From: Undaria pinnatifida
Taxonomy: Eukaryota > Sar > Phaeophyceae > Laminariales > Alariaceae
NCBI GenBank assembly: GCA_012845835.1
Contig: JABAKD010000029.1
Location: 6,358,905 to 6,422,904, forward strand
Reading direction: 5' to 3'
DNA: 64,000 bases
Shown here: positions 36,034 through 42,490 of the stretch, one piece after another
How the letters are laid out: the number at the start of each line of letters is the position of its first letter
Numbering within the stretch: the stretch's first letter is position 1
Position numbers and translations under genes: made by a program
Notes under the pieces: generated by a model
The model's database searches: none
Told to the model about the DNA's origin: nothing
The model's input: the letters and a program-made list of their open reading frames with translations, nothing else

Positions 36034-37179
36034 CACTACTGCTACCACGGCTACTTTTACTAGTATTCTGTGCGACGGCCAATGCGAAATATTAACAAAG
36101 TTTTATACCTGCTAATGAACGCCCACGCGAATGTGGTCGAGCATCCGAAGGCTAGCGAGAGTATCACCGTTGACACGAGGCCGACAACCATGACGAATCG
36201 TGTACCGTGGCGATCCGAGACCACCCCCCAGAAGCGCGCTGAAAAAACACTGCCGAACATGAAAGATGCAGAAAGCAGACCAGCATAGTATCCTGGCATA
36301 TATGTTTTTGTACGATACGTGCAGGAGTGCCACGAATAACGTCACCGAAGAAATATCAGATATCAGCACACACGTGTGAAGGGGTGTTGTTGAAATGACG
36401 TATGGTCGGCGGGCCAGAGCATTGGTCGACCGTTAATGAGATTCGCAGACGAAGAGACGCCGTCGTGGTGATCTCGTACAACAGACAAGGGAGAACGCCT
36501 CTCAACACTGCTACCAAAGACGCTCGAGTTTGCACACAAGGATTAGGTGCTGTCACGGATGCTCAATGTATTATCTGTATACCTTTGACACCACTCAATT
36601 TCCGGTGTAAACACTTCTACGGAGACTATTGAGACCATTCAGTGCATTAAAAAGTTGAAGCAAGAATTTCGTCAAAACGTGCACAGGAAGCATCGCAGTA
36701 CAAATAGCACCAAACGTGATAGAAGTAGCATGAAAAGGTGATAGACGTTAGACTCTATACAGCAGGAGCCATCACACAATTGAAATACGCAATACTCGGT
36801 TAAGATGAGCGCAGTCCCTCGGTGGGGGCAACTGCCATTAGTTTTGCTCGCTCACCGCCGCCCCCGCAATCACGTGCAGCAGGGTTCGAGCATATTCGGA
36901 GAGCAACACATGCCTACAAGGGCGCATAGGACGCAATGTACACAGCAAGAATCAAACACGGACACATTTTGCTGTGAATAATCTTCGACGTAAGCCGTCG
37001 GAATACAGTTTCATGGAATTTCGACGCAGTCGAGTCTCACCGGCCTTATCTTTGTCGTCAACAACGCCCAGGTGTTCGACCATGTACCCCGCGTAAGCGA
37101 ACACGCTTATCTGGACAACCAAATAGCTGACGAGGCTGATCATGATCGCCAGCATGGGCATGTAGGGAAACGGAGCCAT
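16692..37179 (-). CDS. MFS transporter, ZIFL/DHA1-like, 590 aa, 9 exons
   Basis: Joined exons (minus strand): 37179-37041, 36292-36109, 24349-24246, 23475-23370, 22782-22672, 19542-19113, 18347-18252, 17757-17536 and 17072-16692. They total 1,773 nt, with stop TAG, and phase agrees at all eight junctions. The product is predicted to be a 12-helix proton-coupled antiporter of the plasma or an organelle membrane; its substrate cannot be read from sequence. Helix 1 is about residues 9-32. Loop 2-3 is GVVSDRHGTR (69-78), motif B begins R108 (RFLLG), motif C is GVLGPGVGG (149-157), and a long polar cytoplasmic loop spans about 215-345. The ATG at 37179 sits in a good context (AACATGG); 5' extension by another exon is possible. 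Introns range from 463 bp to about 11.8 kb and hold most repeats in the window. The convergent paralogue is at 4182-7254. Confidence 0.88.
17536..17757 (-). CDS. MFS gene exon 8 (helices 8-9)
   Basis: 74 codons. The acceptor is AAG after a pyrimidine-rich stretch (the paralogue has CAG here) and the donor is TCG|GTGAGG. Contains FEMFAVP, PRLGVR and a long hydrophobic stretch ending LLLTCYVCSNS. Confidence 0.87.
18252..18347 (-). CDS. MFS gene exon 7
   Basis: 32 codons with AAG acceptor and CAG|GTGAGC donor. Contains GFNEVYSLWSLST and KGGLDW. Both gene copies use AAG at this acceptor. Confidence 0.87.
19113..19542 (-). CDS. MFS gene exon 6 (central loop, start of helix 7)
   Basis: 430 nt after acceptor TTTGGTCAG, ending TCG|GTGTGT. 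Encodes a 120-residue polar, Thr/Pro/Asp-rich loop between the two six-helix halves, then RTLLFIEGIYS opening helix 7. Confidence 0.85.
20118..20352 (+). repeat. GCACCAC-headed dispersed repeat, copy 2
   Basis: In intron 5 of the MFS gene, antisense to it. Shares GTGTGCACCACTTTTTTT, GCTACCGGATAAA, a CCAGAAACCGTTTCAGACGA block and the ACCTCCATCGTAGAGCGTGT end with the 24.6-kb copy. Confidence 0.65.
22672..22782 (-). CDS. MFS gene exon 5 (helix 6)
   Basis: 111 nt with CAG acceptor and AT|GTGAGT donor. Encodes YPYLLPNFVGATLALL and a second hydrophobic half, matching helix 6 of ZIFL-like proteins. Confidence 0.9.
23026..23275 (+). repeat. 250-bp dispersed repeat with ORF, copy 1
   Basis: Begins GGACTGATTCTACGA, contains TTTCATGGCTGCTCGAC and ends GTAGAGCGACCCC. 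The sense frame is open and gives MAARHENGGYYIKV ... VARDTVF ... RPGAGVKTG; copy 2 at 40988 keeps the same frame and several of these residues. Antisense to the MFS gene, in intron 4. Confidence 0.7.
23370..23475 (-). CDS. MFS gene exon 4 (helix 5, motif C)
   Basis: 106 nt with CAG acceptor and AG|GTAATT donor. Encodes SWSIGGVLGPGVGGILAEP, the antiporter motif C, then KHYPLTFSKLGLFG. It is too short to stand out as an ORF and was found by looking for the missing helix. Confidence 0.9.
24246..24349 (-). CDS. MFS gene exon 3 (helix 4)
   Basis: 104 nt with CAG acceptor and CACGA|GTGAGT donor. Encodes FLLGLLNGMMVASKTLVSDV and CGKEHETVGMGVVT, the typical ZIFL helix 4 and following loop. Confidence 0.9.
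24588..24836 (+). repeat. GCACCAC-headed dispersed repeat, copy 3
   Basis: About 250 bp from TTGCACCACTTTTCTTCTC through AACTGCTACCACATGAAG, GAAACATTTCAGCTGAA and CTACCGTAGCACGCGTG. Lies in intron 2 of the MFS gene, antisense to it. Confidence 0.65.
25161..25463 (-). CDS. Hypothetical single-helix membrane protein, 100 aa, nested in MFS intron 2
   Basis: A complete ATG-to-TAG frame with good composition. An amphipathic N-terminal region (AYWLKHFLNDALVFIEFIS) is followed by one strong hydrophobic helix (FVFGFITWLFIFFLFYDVG, about residues 47-65), then a polar helical segment (KAPQVIDELRKESAS) and a short hydrophobic tail. Codons are AT-ending, unlike the flanking MFS exons. It is on the same strand as its host gene and not repeated in the window. 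It could be an independent small gene, an inserted fragment, or chance. No family recognised. Confidence 0.4.
   Translation of the reverse strand: MTHGIYECGAYWLKHFLNDALVFIEFISVFERNVLRYVWQGYDVFVFGFITWLFIFFLFYDVGLGHKAPQVIDELRKESASALLPQLNAFFYQVILSVCL
26471..26941 (+). mobile_element. LINE 3' fragment, C-terminal end of the reverse-transcriptase ORF
   Basis: The frame encodes the tail found after the RT domain in many LINEs: FAGFVERMWEERLPQRVMFG, ELVGDKGY, then LKEDMSVLGMKIKGWRQAA, WFRRLEEADEFFIRKW and an Ala/Arg-rich end. One in-frame TGA (26711-26713) separates the two halves. The RT core itself is absent, consistent with 5' truncation. It is followed by a 170-bp G-rich tract. Confidence 0.75.
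26942..27112. repeat. G-rich homopurine tract
   Basis: About 170 bp, almost all G and A on the plus strand, with G runs up to 14. It has many possible G-quadruplex starts. Confidence 0.95.
27330..27490. repeat. Polypyrimidine tract
   Basis: CT-rich on the plus strand (TCTTTTCTTGCTTTTCTTG type). Together with the upstream homopurine tract it makes a strand-asymmetric pair inside MFS intron 2. Confidence 0.85.
27581..27832 (+). repeat. AAC-tailed dispersed repeat, body B, copy 1
   Basis: Aligns over about 250 bp with 54784-55041, from CCAGGCG.AGTAGTGAGACG through ATTGCGTCAGCTGT to GACTTGATTATGCGA-type tail with GTGAGAACAGCAACGAC. Confidence 0.85.
28434..28603 (+). CDS. Candidate membrane-protein exon (MFS-like), possibly a gene fragment
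   Basis: 170 nt open between a CAG acceptor and the donor CAT|GTGAGT. Encodes 56 residues with a hydrophobic helix (CMVFLGTIALFLFTASP) and a second helix (VVTLTVLQTTGGFVCAY), ending DTEVEWISAAM. The layout resembles paired helices of MFS proteins (my inference). It is on the opposite strand from, and inside, intron 2 of the main MFS gene. No partner exons were found nearby. Its last ~40 bp and following intron recur at 14857, so it may be a duplicated fragment rather than an active gene. Confidence 0.4.
28567..28816 (+). repeat. AAC-tailed dispersed repeat, body A, copy 2
   Basis: Homologous to 14857-15121. Begins within the coding end of the candidate exon (TTGAGTGGATATCCGCGG), crosses its donor and ends ATGCAAGACAACAACAACAAC. 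Confidence 0.8.
29085..29900. repeat. Palindromic G-tract element: two inverted arms around an AT-rich core
   Basis: The left arm (about 29145-29372) reads, in order, TTCCACGCACAGATTGAG, a C run (29201-29215), CCACGTCATCAAAACCTCCG, then CGCGCGATCG ... CAGCTG. The core (29373-29465) is AT-rich. The right arm (29466-29890) repeats these blocks in reverse order and complement: TACACTCCAGCTGTGAG, CGATCGCGCG, G-rich tract, CAACTCAATCTGTGCGTGG. The left arm lacks an internal block present in the right arm. This is the most complete palindrome of the family. Confidence 0.8.
29690..30030 (+). repeat. Type I tandem units (~190 bp), pair 1
   Basis: Two adjacent related units, starting near 29690 and 29883. 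Each has GAAAGxATGCxxCxGTxTxT, AAGTCGTxxAACCAGTGAG and GAG.GGGAGGG.. blocks. A frame through them gives repeated peptides (DASVYQVYPSSRV, then NAPVCYVYPVSRT). Confidence 0.75.
30095..30470 (+). repeat. Type II tandem units (~135 bp), pair 1
   Basis: Two units, each starting at a G run or GGCGG and carrying GAGCTACGGCATGGAT, GGTGATATCAACTGG, GTTTTGATTTTAGG and CGTTTGAACAAG blocks. Other copies are at 33010-33140 and 33385-33740. Confidence 0.75.
30625..31230. repeat. Direct duplication of a ~265-330 bp unit
   Basis: 30625-30890 and 30891-31230 share, in order, GCCG.TGTGG.GCTCTGAC, GATGTGGTxxTxxxxTGTCAC, GTGCAAATCGT, GTTGGTAGTGTxGTCTAC and ACATATCTGTCCGTACTTC blocks. The second copy has an extra ~70 bp. 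The minus-strand frame of copy 1 (30700-30963) looks protein-like (HERKILHELIIMGKG, RSFLNTDDLHLFPSC). Confidence 0.7.
31561..32106 (+). CDS. Two adjacent small ORFs: Cys-rich (82 aa) and two-helix membrane (79 aa)
   Basis: The frame 31561-31809 encodes a Cys-rich peptide (CECYVNLRCCDYPVSCSVCS). The frame at 31867-32106 encodes two hydrophobic helices (ILMTMGLLCLGGCCYMCIF and CIVLVAGGPVAYFFTTYL) around a basic turn (SRRRYRAVSKW). Both are AT-rich and unrecognised, and lie between palindromic repeat copies inside the MFS intron. They may be cargo of the repeat domain or chance frames. Confidence 0.25.
32350..32945 (+). repeat. Right-arm copy of the palindromic family with two type I units
   Basis: Begins TACACTCCAGCTGTGAG, passes through GTGATACTCCGATC, GGTTATAGGTCGGCGA and TCAACAGGGTAATGCTA, then two type I units (near 32571 and 32761). 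A G-rich run lies at 32701-32711. It matches 29466-30060 in order. Confidence 0.8.
33010..33140 (+). repeat. Type II unit, single
   Basis: A G run followed by CTGCGGCATGGATGG, AATGAGGTGTTATTG and TTTCGGTTTTAGGTGGGGCG. One unit of the type II family. Confidence 0.7.
33225..33305 (+). repeat. Arm fragment of the palindromic family
   Basis: TACACTCCAGCTGCGAGATC through GTGATACTCCGCGCG. Only the ~75-bp arm core is present; it is followed by another copy of the CTATACGCGTGGTGCTAGG block. Confidence 0.75.
33306..33760 (+). repeat. Type II array, pair 2, with G runs
   Basis: CTATACGCGTGGTGCTAGG block, an 18-G run (33385-33402), then two type II units separated by another G run (33538-33552). The sequence aligns in order with 30050-30490. 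Confidence 0.75.
33990..34048 (+). repeat. Left-arm fragment of the palindromic family
   Basis: ATGAGTTTCGAAAAAATATT through CTCACAGCTGGAGTGTATTT, followed by AT-rich core-like sequence. No right arm adjoins it. Confidence 0.75.
34165..35095 (+). repeat. Type III array (~125-bp units) separated by G runs
   Basis: Seven copies of a core like TTTGTCGTGAGGGTATACAA, GGTCGCAGTGTTATATCAT near 34224, 34318, 34492, 34552, 34642, 34753 and 35005. G-rich separators lie at about 34190, 34275, 34408, 34455, 34592, 34707 and 34975. Unit sequences are unrelated to types I and II. Confidence 0.8.
35250..35640 (+). repeat. Left-arm copy of the palindromic family
   Basis: In reverse orientation to 29466-29800 and 32350-32720: a C run (35264-35278), CCACGTCATTAAAAACTCCG, GCATTTCCTTCCACAGCTG, ACATCACCCTGTTGACCCTG, GAGTCGCCGACCTATATCC, then the arm core ending CAGCTGGAGTGTATT. 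With 29466 it bounds the 6.2-kb G-tract domain as an inverted pair. Confidence 0.85.
35977..36050. repeat. (TAC)n microsatellite next to MFS exon 2 donor
   Basis: About 70 bp of TAC/CTA triplets, starting 59 bp inside intron 2 of the MFS gene. Confidence 0.95.
36109..36292 (-). CDS. MFS gene exon 2 (helices 2-3)
   Basis: 184 nt with acceptor ATGCCAG and donor AG|GTATAA. Encodes YYAGLLSASFMFG, the motif A loop GVVSDRHGTR, and helix 3. Confidence 0.9.
37041..37179 (-). CDS. MFS gene exon 1 (helix 1)
   Basis: 139 nt from ATG (context AACATGG) to the donor GCCG|GTGAGA. Encodes MAPFPYMPMLAIMISL and the rest of helix 1, ending EHLGVVDDKDKA. The frame stays open 5' of this ATG for about 35 codons without another ATG, so a further upstream exon is possible. 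Confidence 0.8.
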
Positions 37180-39821
37180 GTTCGCGCTTATGAGACTCGA
37201 ACTACGATCCTTTTCTCGGCGATTGCCTGACGCCGATGTCCACTGCGAACTGTACACGAGTACAAGGTTTGAGGAAAAATCCGTTGAAGGTCACGTGCAA
37301 AAGCTGTCACAATCGGAAAAGTGACGCGCATAGCAGAGGCCGATGGAGCGTTGAAGATCGAAATTCAGGTGGCACGGTTCATGCGAAAAAATCTGGCGTA
37401 CATTATATATATATTATTTTATAGTCGTGCCTGGCCTAGAAATACTTCCACAGAACACGCTACGTAGTCCGCGCAGTCCTCACTCAACCAGCTGCTGTAT
37501 TGGCAACGGGTGTCGGGCTTTAACCTCCGTCCGTCCCTCTTTTATCGTGCCATTGGGGTTTTGCGCTACAAAATATACACTTCCGGGTTTCCGGATTTAG
37601 CAGAGCAGACGGCTCTTGGTGCGTTAAACGCTGACACGGCATCGAGTTCAAGAACAGCTCATAGGCTCGGCAGCAGGGTCAGCCCGACTCGACAAAGCCA
37701 ACCCAGCGGGGGTACCGGGATCGATTGGCTATAAAAATTGTAACCCGCGGTCACACGCACACTGACTTTGTCAATCACGTCGCCAGCCCTGTCACTATCT
37801 TCACCTACACCACCATCTGTCGCAATAATACCACCTCTCCTCAGGCCTCCCTAACAATCTGTTGCCCATTTCCATCGGTATGACTGGTTTATGTCCATTG
37901 TTGATCCGTTTTGGTATCTGGCTGTGGCCGTTGGCGCAGGAACTTTCGTGGGCCCCGCCGGCGGCTCATTAAGGTTCGAGGGTCAGGTGGGAGGGTTCCG
38001 TCAGGCCAGGGTGCGGGCTTTGGTCCTGGGGAGAACAAGGTGCTATTAATAGGCGGCGACAAAGCGCTGGTGTGGATGTCATATAGACGGCACAATCATG
38101 CACAATATTGAGGCAATATATTTTTCGGCTCTCGGACGGTGAGGAGTATATACCCACGACTAATAAGTGGCCCTCTCGTAATAAGACAATCCACTGACGA
38201 ATCTAGCCTAGAAATGACAAAACAAAGGCAATTGTGAAGCATACGTGTTGCCTGAGGATTCAAGAAACTACTACCCTTACCCTGGGTGGCTTGCCCAGGG
38301 GGCACCGCATCCACCAGAAAGGAGGCTGGTAACCGATATTTCTGCCGTCGAAAATAAGGAACTGCCAAAAAGAAAATGTGATTTTTGCTCTTTTTTTAGT
38401 TAGGATGTTAGCCCATAGACAGATTCCAAGTTTCTTCTGAGGGGGCCGATACCGTGCACTACACTACTTCCCAAGAACTATAATGGCTGAATGTCGCGAG
38501 GTTGGGCGGAGGTAGCGAGCACGGTCGTGCGGTTTGCATGGCCTAAAATGGTTGTCATCACTGTTCATATGGGGAAAAGCTACTATGCATATGATGGTTT
38601 GTAGGACTCGCTCCCAAAACAAACAAAAAGCATGCAACTCCGTATGTATCCGAAAAAGGAAACACACACAGATATGATAGAAGACCTGTCGTAAACAAGA
38701 ATAATATATATATATATATATATAAAATATGGCTAGCTCGGCCGCATTTACATCATTTGATCAAATTCCATCTTCTATTTTCGCACATGTTAATTTTTCT
38801 GTCGCCTTCCCACTCGCTCGACGAAGCTTAGACCCGAGGTCATAGCAATATAGGCCCACCAATGAGAAAATGCCCAACAAGAAATTGACTCTCACTTGGG
38901 CTGACGCTAAGAAAAATGGACTCAGAAATCGTGCTCGGGGGCGAGCGGTACACTAACTCTACATTATGATATATGCCCAAGGTTGTTCAGGGGTGGTGTT
39001 GCAACAAATATATGAGGCTGAGTCGTTCTACGGTAAGGGTTTTGAAAACAGATCCCGGCCGTATCTCCTCAAAAACTGTGTCCCTTGCCACCCCGACGTC
39101 ACCATTCAATAGCACTTTGTGAACAAATAAATACAAGAAAGATTATGTTTTTATAGCATCCTCTGCATCGTGTCGAGCAGCCATGGCACGTTCGTCAAGA
39201 TATGTCGTCGTTTTCGAGGGAGCGGGGGCAGTCTGTTCGATTCAATTACGTATTTATTGTTGGCGGGCCTATGTTGTAAGCGGGCCCTCCTCCGCCCTCC
39301 TCACAACACACGCGCCTTCGTTGCTATAGCGAGAAAGGTTGAGAACTTGCTTGTCCCTCGCCGACACGCGTCGAATTACAATTACCCACGCTATGTAGCG
39401 CTTTAATGAGTCATCCCACGGTAGGGGTTGCAGTTGTTGGATCAACTAACAATGTACACGTCTGATTGAGCACCTCAGGTGAGGGACTGCCAGTTAGACT
39501 GAAGTAATATCACGCGAGTACCCATTTTTTGGGACCAAGGGGCATAGAAGCTTGGTCGGATTGTGTGAACGAATGCCTTCGAAATCACGTTTGTAGTGAG
39601 ATATTGAGCTCACCATGCAAGGAGCTTAGGGAATGATGCTGCACCCCATATAGGCGATTGATGGCTCCCTCGGCAATTGCAGTCTTTAGAAAATATTATC
39701 TACACACCGAGATTTCAACGCCTGACTCCGACTTCATGCTATGGTATGGCCTTGAAATGCCTGCAATTATCTTACTCGATAAGTAATTTGTCGGTTTCGT
39801 ATGACAGGTTGGCGACCATTA
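37180..39821. other. 5' flank of the MFS gene; no supported gene
   Basis: Contains an (AT)n run at 38704-38726 and short unsupported frames. The MFS promoter should lie here or further up, but no convincing core motif was found. Confidence 0.4.
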
Positions 39822-40321
39822 GCCTACTCGGGGTAGTTAGGAAATGAAACAGAGGCATGCGCCTCGGCTCTCAGTGGCTGATCCGCAACTCTGTGGAGAT
39901 AATAAAGCTTCTTCTTCATTACGGTTACGAAAACAACAACATGTCCACCAGTGACGATCAAGGTTACTCGGGCAGGCTGCGGTCCTCCACACGCCTTAAC
40001 CAAGAGGCCCATGAGACAGGATAGGAACACTCGAGATCACGCCCGGACTCATGCAACTTCCGGGCGCGAGTCGCTGGATCCCGAGCGTGAGTCCGGGCGT
40101 GATCTCGAGCGTTCTTTTCCTGTCTCTTGGGCCTCCTGATTGGGGCGTGTGGAGGACCGCAGCTTGCCCGAGAAACCTGCATCGTCGCTGGTAGACATTA
40201 TGTTGTTTTCTTAGCTGTAGTAGAGAGAAGCAGCCTCTATCAACATTATTGTTCCACCGAGCCGCGGATAACATCTATCTGAGATCCGAGCAGCATGCCC
40301 CGGTTTTATTTCCTGGCTACC
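39822..40321. repeat. Large inverted repeat, ~230-bp arms, ~30-bp loop
   Basis: Arms 39822-40053 and about 40084-40321 are complementary over nearly their whole length (for example TCGAGATCACGCCCGGACTC at the inner edges; CTGCGGTCCTCCACACGCC further out). Each arm read inward contains a short frame beginning MSTSDD followed by GLRSST-like residues, so two head-to-head copies of the same sequence are present. It may be a rearranged fragment of a mobile element; the family is not identified. Confidence 0.85.
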
Positions 40322-40857
40322 CAGAATATACGGTGGTATGGACATGGTCGAAACAAACACGTGGAACGAGTACGATAATATATACCAGTATCAGTCAAAA
40401 TGCGGCAGTATTTTGTTTCCGACATTGGTTTTTAGGTAATATATTCCGGACAATGTCCATACAAGTCAGCCGGCGGTTGGCGCTAGAGTTAAAGCTAAGG
40501 TTAAAATTAGGCTTCCTGCCGTTTTATCCAAAAGCCCTGGCTCATAATACTGGAAATACAAGCCGTACACACAGGTCTTGGAAAATTTTTTCAGTGCTGT
40601 GTCCTACCAGGTACATGTTTGTTTACGTGGCCTGCATAAGTGAGGTGGCATCTAGTCTAAATTTTTTAAGAATATTGTAACCATGTCCGATTTGGGTTCG
40701 ACCAGTTTCGGGTCGATACTCACCCGTGCAAGCTGCGTGACTAGTACACCCATCGTGGCCTCTATATCAGTACCGGCTGAATCACTTGCATTCAATCTTC
40801 AGAATAAACATATGTAGTCTATACATACGTATATATAGTCAATAATATATAAATGAA

Positions 40858-40932
40858 AATACACTCCAGCTGTGAGATCGAATACTTTGTCGAAACTCAC
40901 CTTCGCAAGCTGTGCGTGATACTCGGATGCAT
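40858..40932 (+). repeat. Right-arm fragment of the palindromic family
   Basis: TACACTCCAGCTGTGAGATC through CTGTGCGTGATACTCGGAT; the G-tract part is missing. AT-rich core-like sequence precedes it. Confidence 0.8.
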
Positions 40933-40987
40933 ATGCACCACTGGCGGTGCATCAAAGACCATGCACCCCGATTTTGTATACTATACG

Positions 40988-41242
40988 ACCAGGACTGATT
41001 CTACGATACCCCCCCCTCCCAAACCAGCGTTTTTCGTCAACCAACATTTCATGGCTGCTCGACGCAAGGAAGAATACTATCGAAGAAAACGTTTTGATTT
41101 AATTCCTTGTGTGTGCAAAGGTCTAACGATCGACGATGTCGGGGTGTCCAGGGACACCGGAGTTTGGAAGATACGACCGGGAGCTGGTTTTTAAACCGGT
41201 GATTTTGTTGAAGAAAAGTTCGGGGGGCTACCGTAGAACGAC
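40988..41242 (+). repeat. 250-bp dispersed repeat with ORF, copy 2
   Basis: Matches 23026-23275 and 50545-50818. The frame stays open: DSTIPPPPKPAFFVNQHFMA, then LTIDDVGVSRDTG and RPGAGF. Confidence 0.75.
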
Positions 41243-42350
41243 TCCCAGGTCCCACTCGACCAGAGAAACCTACGCTCTAACCCGACCCGATTACCAGGGG
41301 TTGGATCAGGGTGTGGATACCAAGTACAATACATCGGGTAGGGGTGCATGATTCAGAAACGTTCCTAACGGAGTTTGTTTTATTTCAAGCTCAAATGCAG
41401 CTTTAAAAAAGTGCCTTTGAATGGCAGTCACTTGCATTAGCTTCCACGTGCTTCGGAATTTCGTGTCACTGCCATGAAAGCTCGAATGAACGCATGAAAG
41501 ATGCATAGTCCTTACAAGCCCGCAACGACGTTCAAAATTTCATTAGAAGAGTCAAACACGACGTTTCGTATGTGCGTGCATGCGGTGTTGAAAACTTAAA
41601 CGGGAGTCACGTCGTATTAAATATGACACTTCGCAAGTACTTGTTAGTATCCTTCATTGTTGTTCCTTGATAACACTTCATGTTGCCTGGTATGCATTGC
41701 GAGTTACTAGTACGACAGGTGGTTTTCCGTCGGTTAGCTGTCGTCTATCGATGCAATATTTTATCAAGCATAAGTCTCACCAGAGGTAACTCGGAGACAT
41801 GATACACAGCAGTTTACGAGCTAAATCATATCCATAAACTCATACATGTAGTACGTACTGGTATACAGTGGGAGAGACAGTTTTTAACTTCCCTCCGGGA
41901 ACCGGTAGCAAGATGTTCAAGATAAGAGTTGATGCTGAAGTGACAATATAGGCTACATAGGGTCATGATTACGTGCCCTGAGATACGAGTTGTGTAAACT
42001 GTACGTTCGGTCTCACATTAGGTCCTTGCTTTCTTGGGGTCACAGTTTGCTTACATATTATAAGCTACGGGCAGCGGACACGCGCGCCGCCCTCACGTGG
42101 CCACTCCACATCTCCACGTTGCTCACTATCAGCTTTCATCTGCTGGGCAAACAACTCAGTCAATCAACGTCGGCCTGAGGTCGCCATCTTCTTCTCATAT
42201 CTTCCTCACTTCTCTTCTACAAGGTCGTTTAGCCGTGACTTGCGTTCAGCCTCGTAAATCATATAGGTCGTGTCTTGTCGGCACGTCCGACAACAAGCCC
42301 GCGAAAGCGTGCACCAGCTACGAGCTGATACACGCCACGTGTCATCGTAG
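41243..42350. other. No supported gene
   Basis: No recognisable coding or repeat sequence beyond short frames. The last 250 bp lead into the TATA box at 42351. Confidence 0.4.
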
Positions 42351-42360
42351 TATATAAAAG
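42351..42360 (+). promoter_or_regulatory. TATA-box candidate
   Basis: TATATAAAAG in otherwise mixed-composition DNA, 58 bp upstream of a 41-bp tandem duplication. No clear downstream ORF; it could also belong to a solo repeat end. Confidence 0.35.
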
Positions 42361-42408
42361 GCTATGAGCCTCGTATCGCGTACAAAATACGACGAAGCCG
42401 CTGCCACT

Positions 42409-42490
42409 ACGGTGCACGATCGTCACCACCGTCTACGAACAGGCTCTGGACGGTGCACGATCGTCACCACCGTCTACGAACAGGCTCTGG
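42409..42490. repeat. Perfect 2 x 41-bp tandem duplication
   Basis: Two identical copies (42409-42449 and 42450-42490) starting ACGGTGCACGATCGTCACC. Identity implies recent origin or conversion. Confidence 0.97.
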
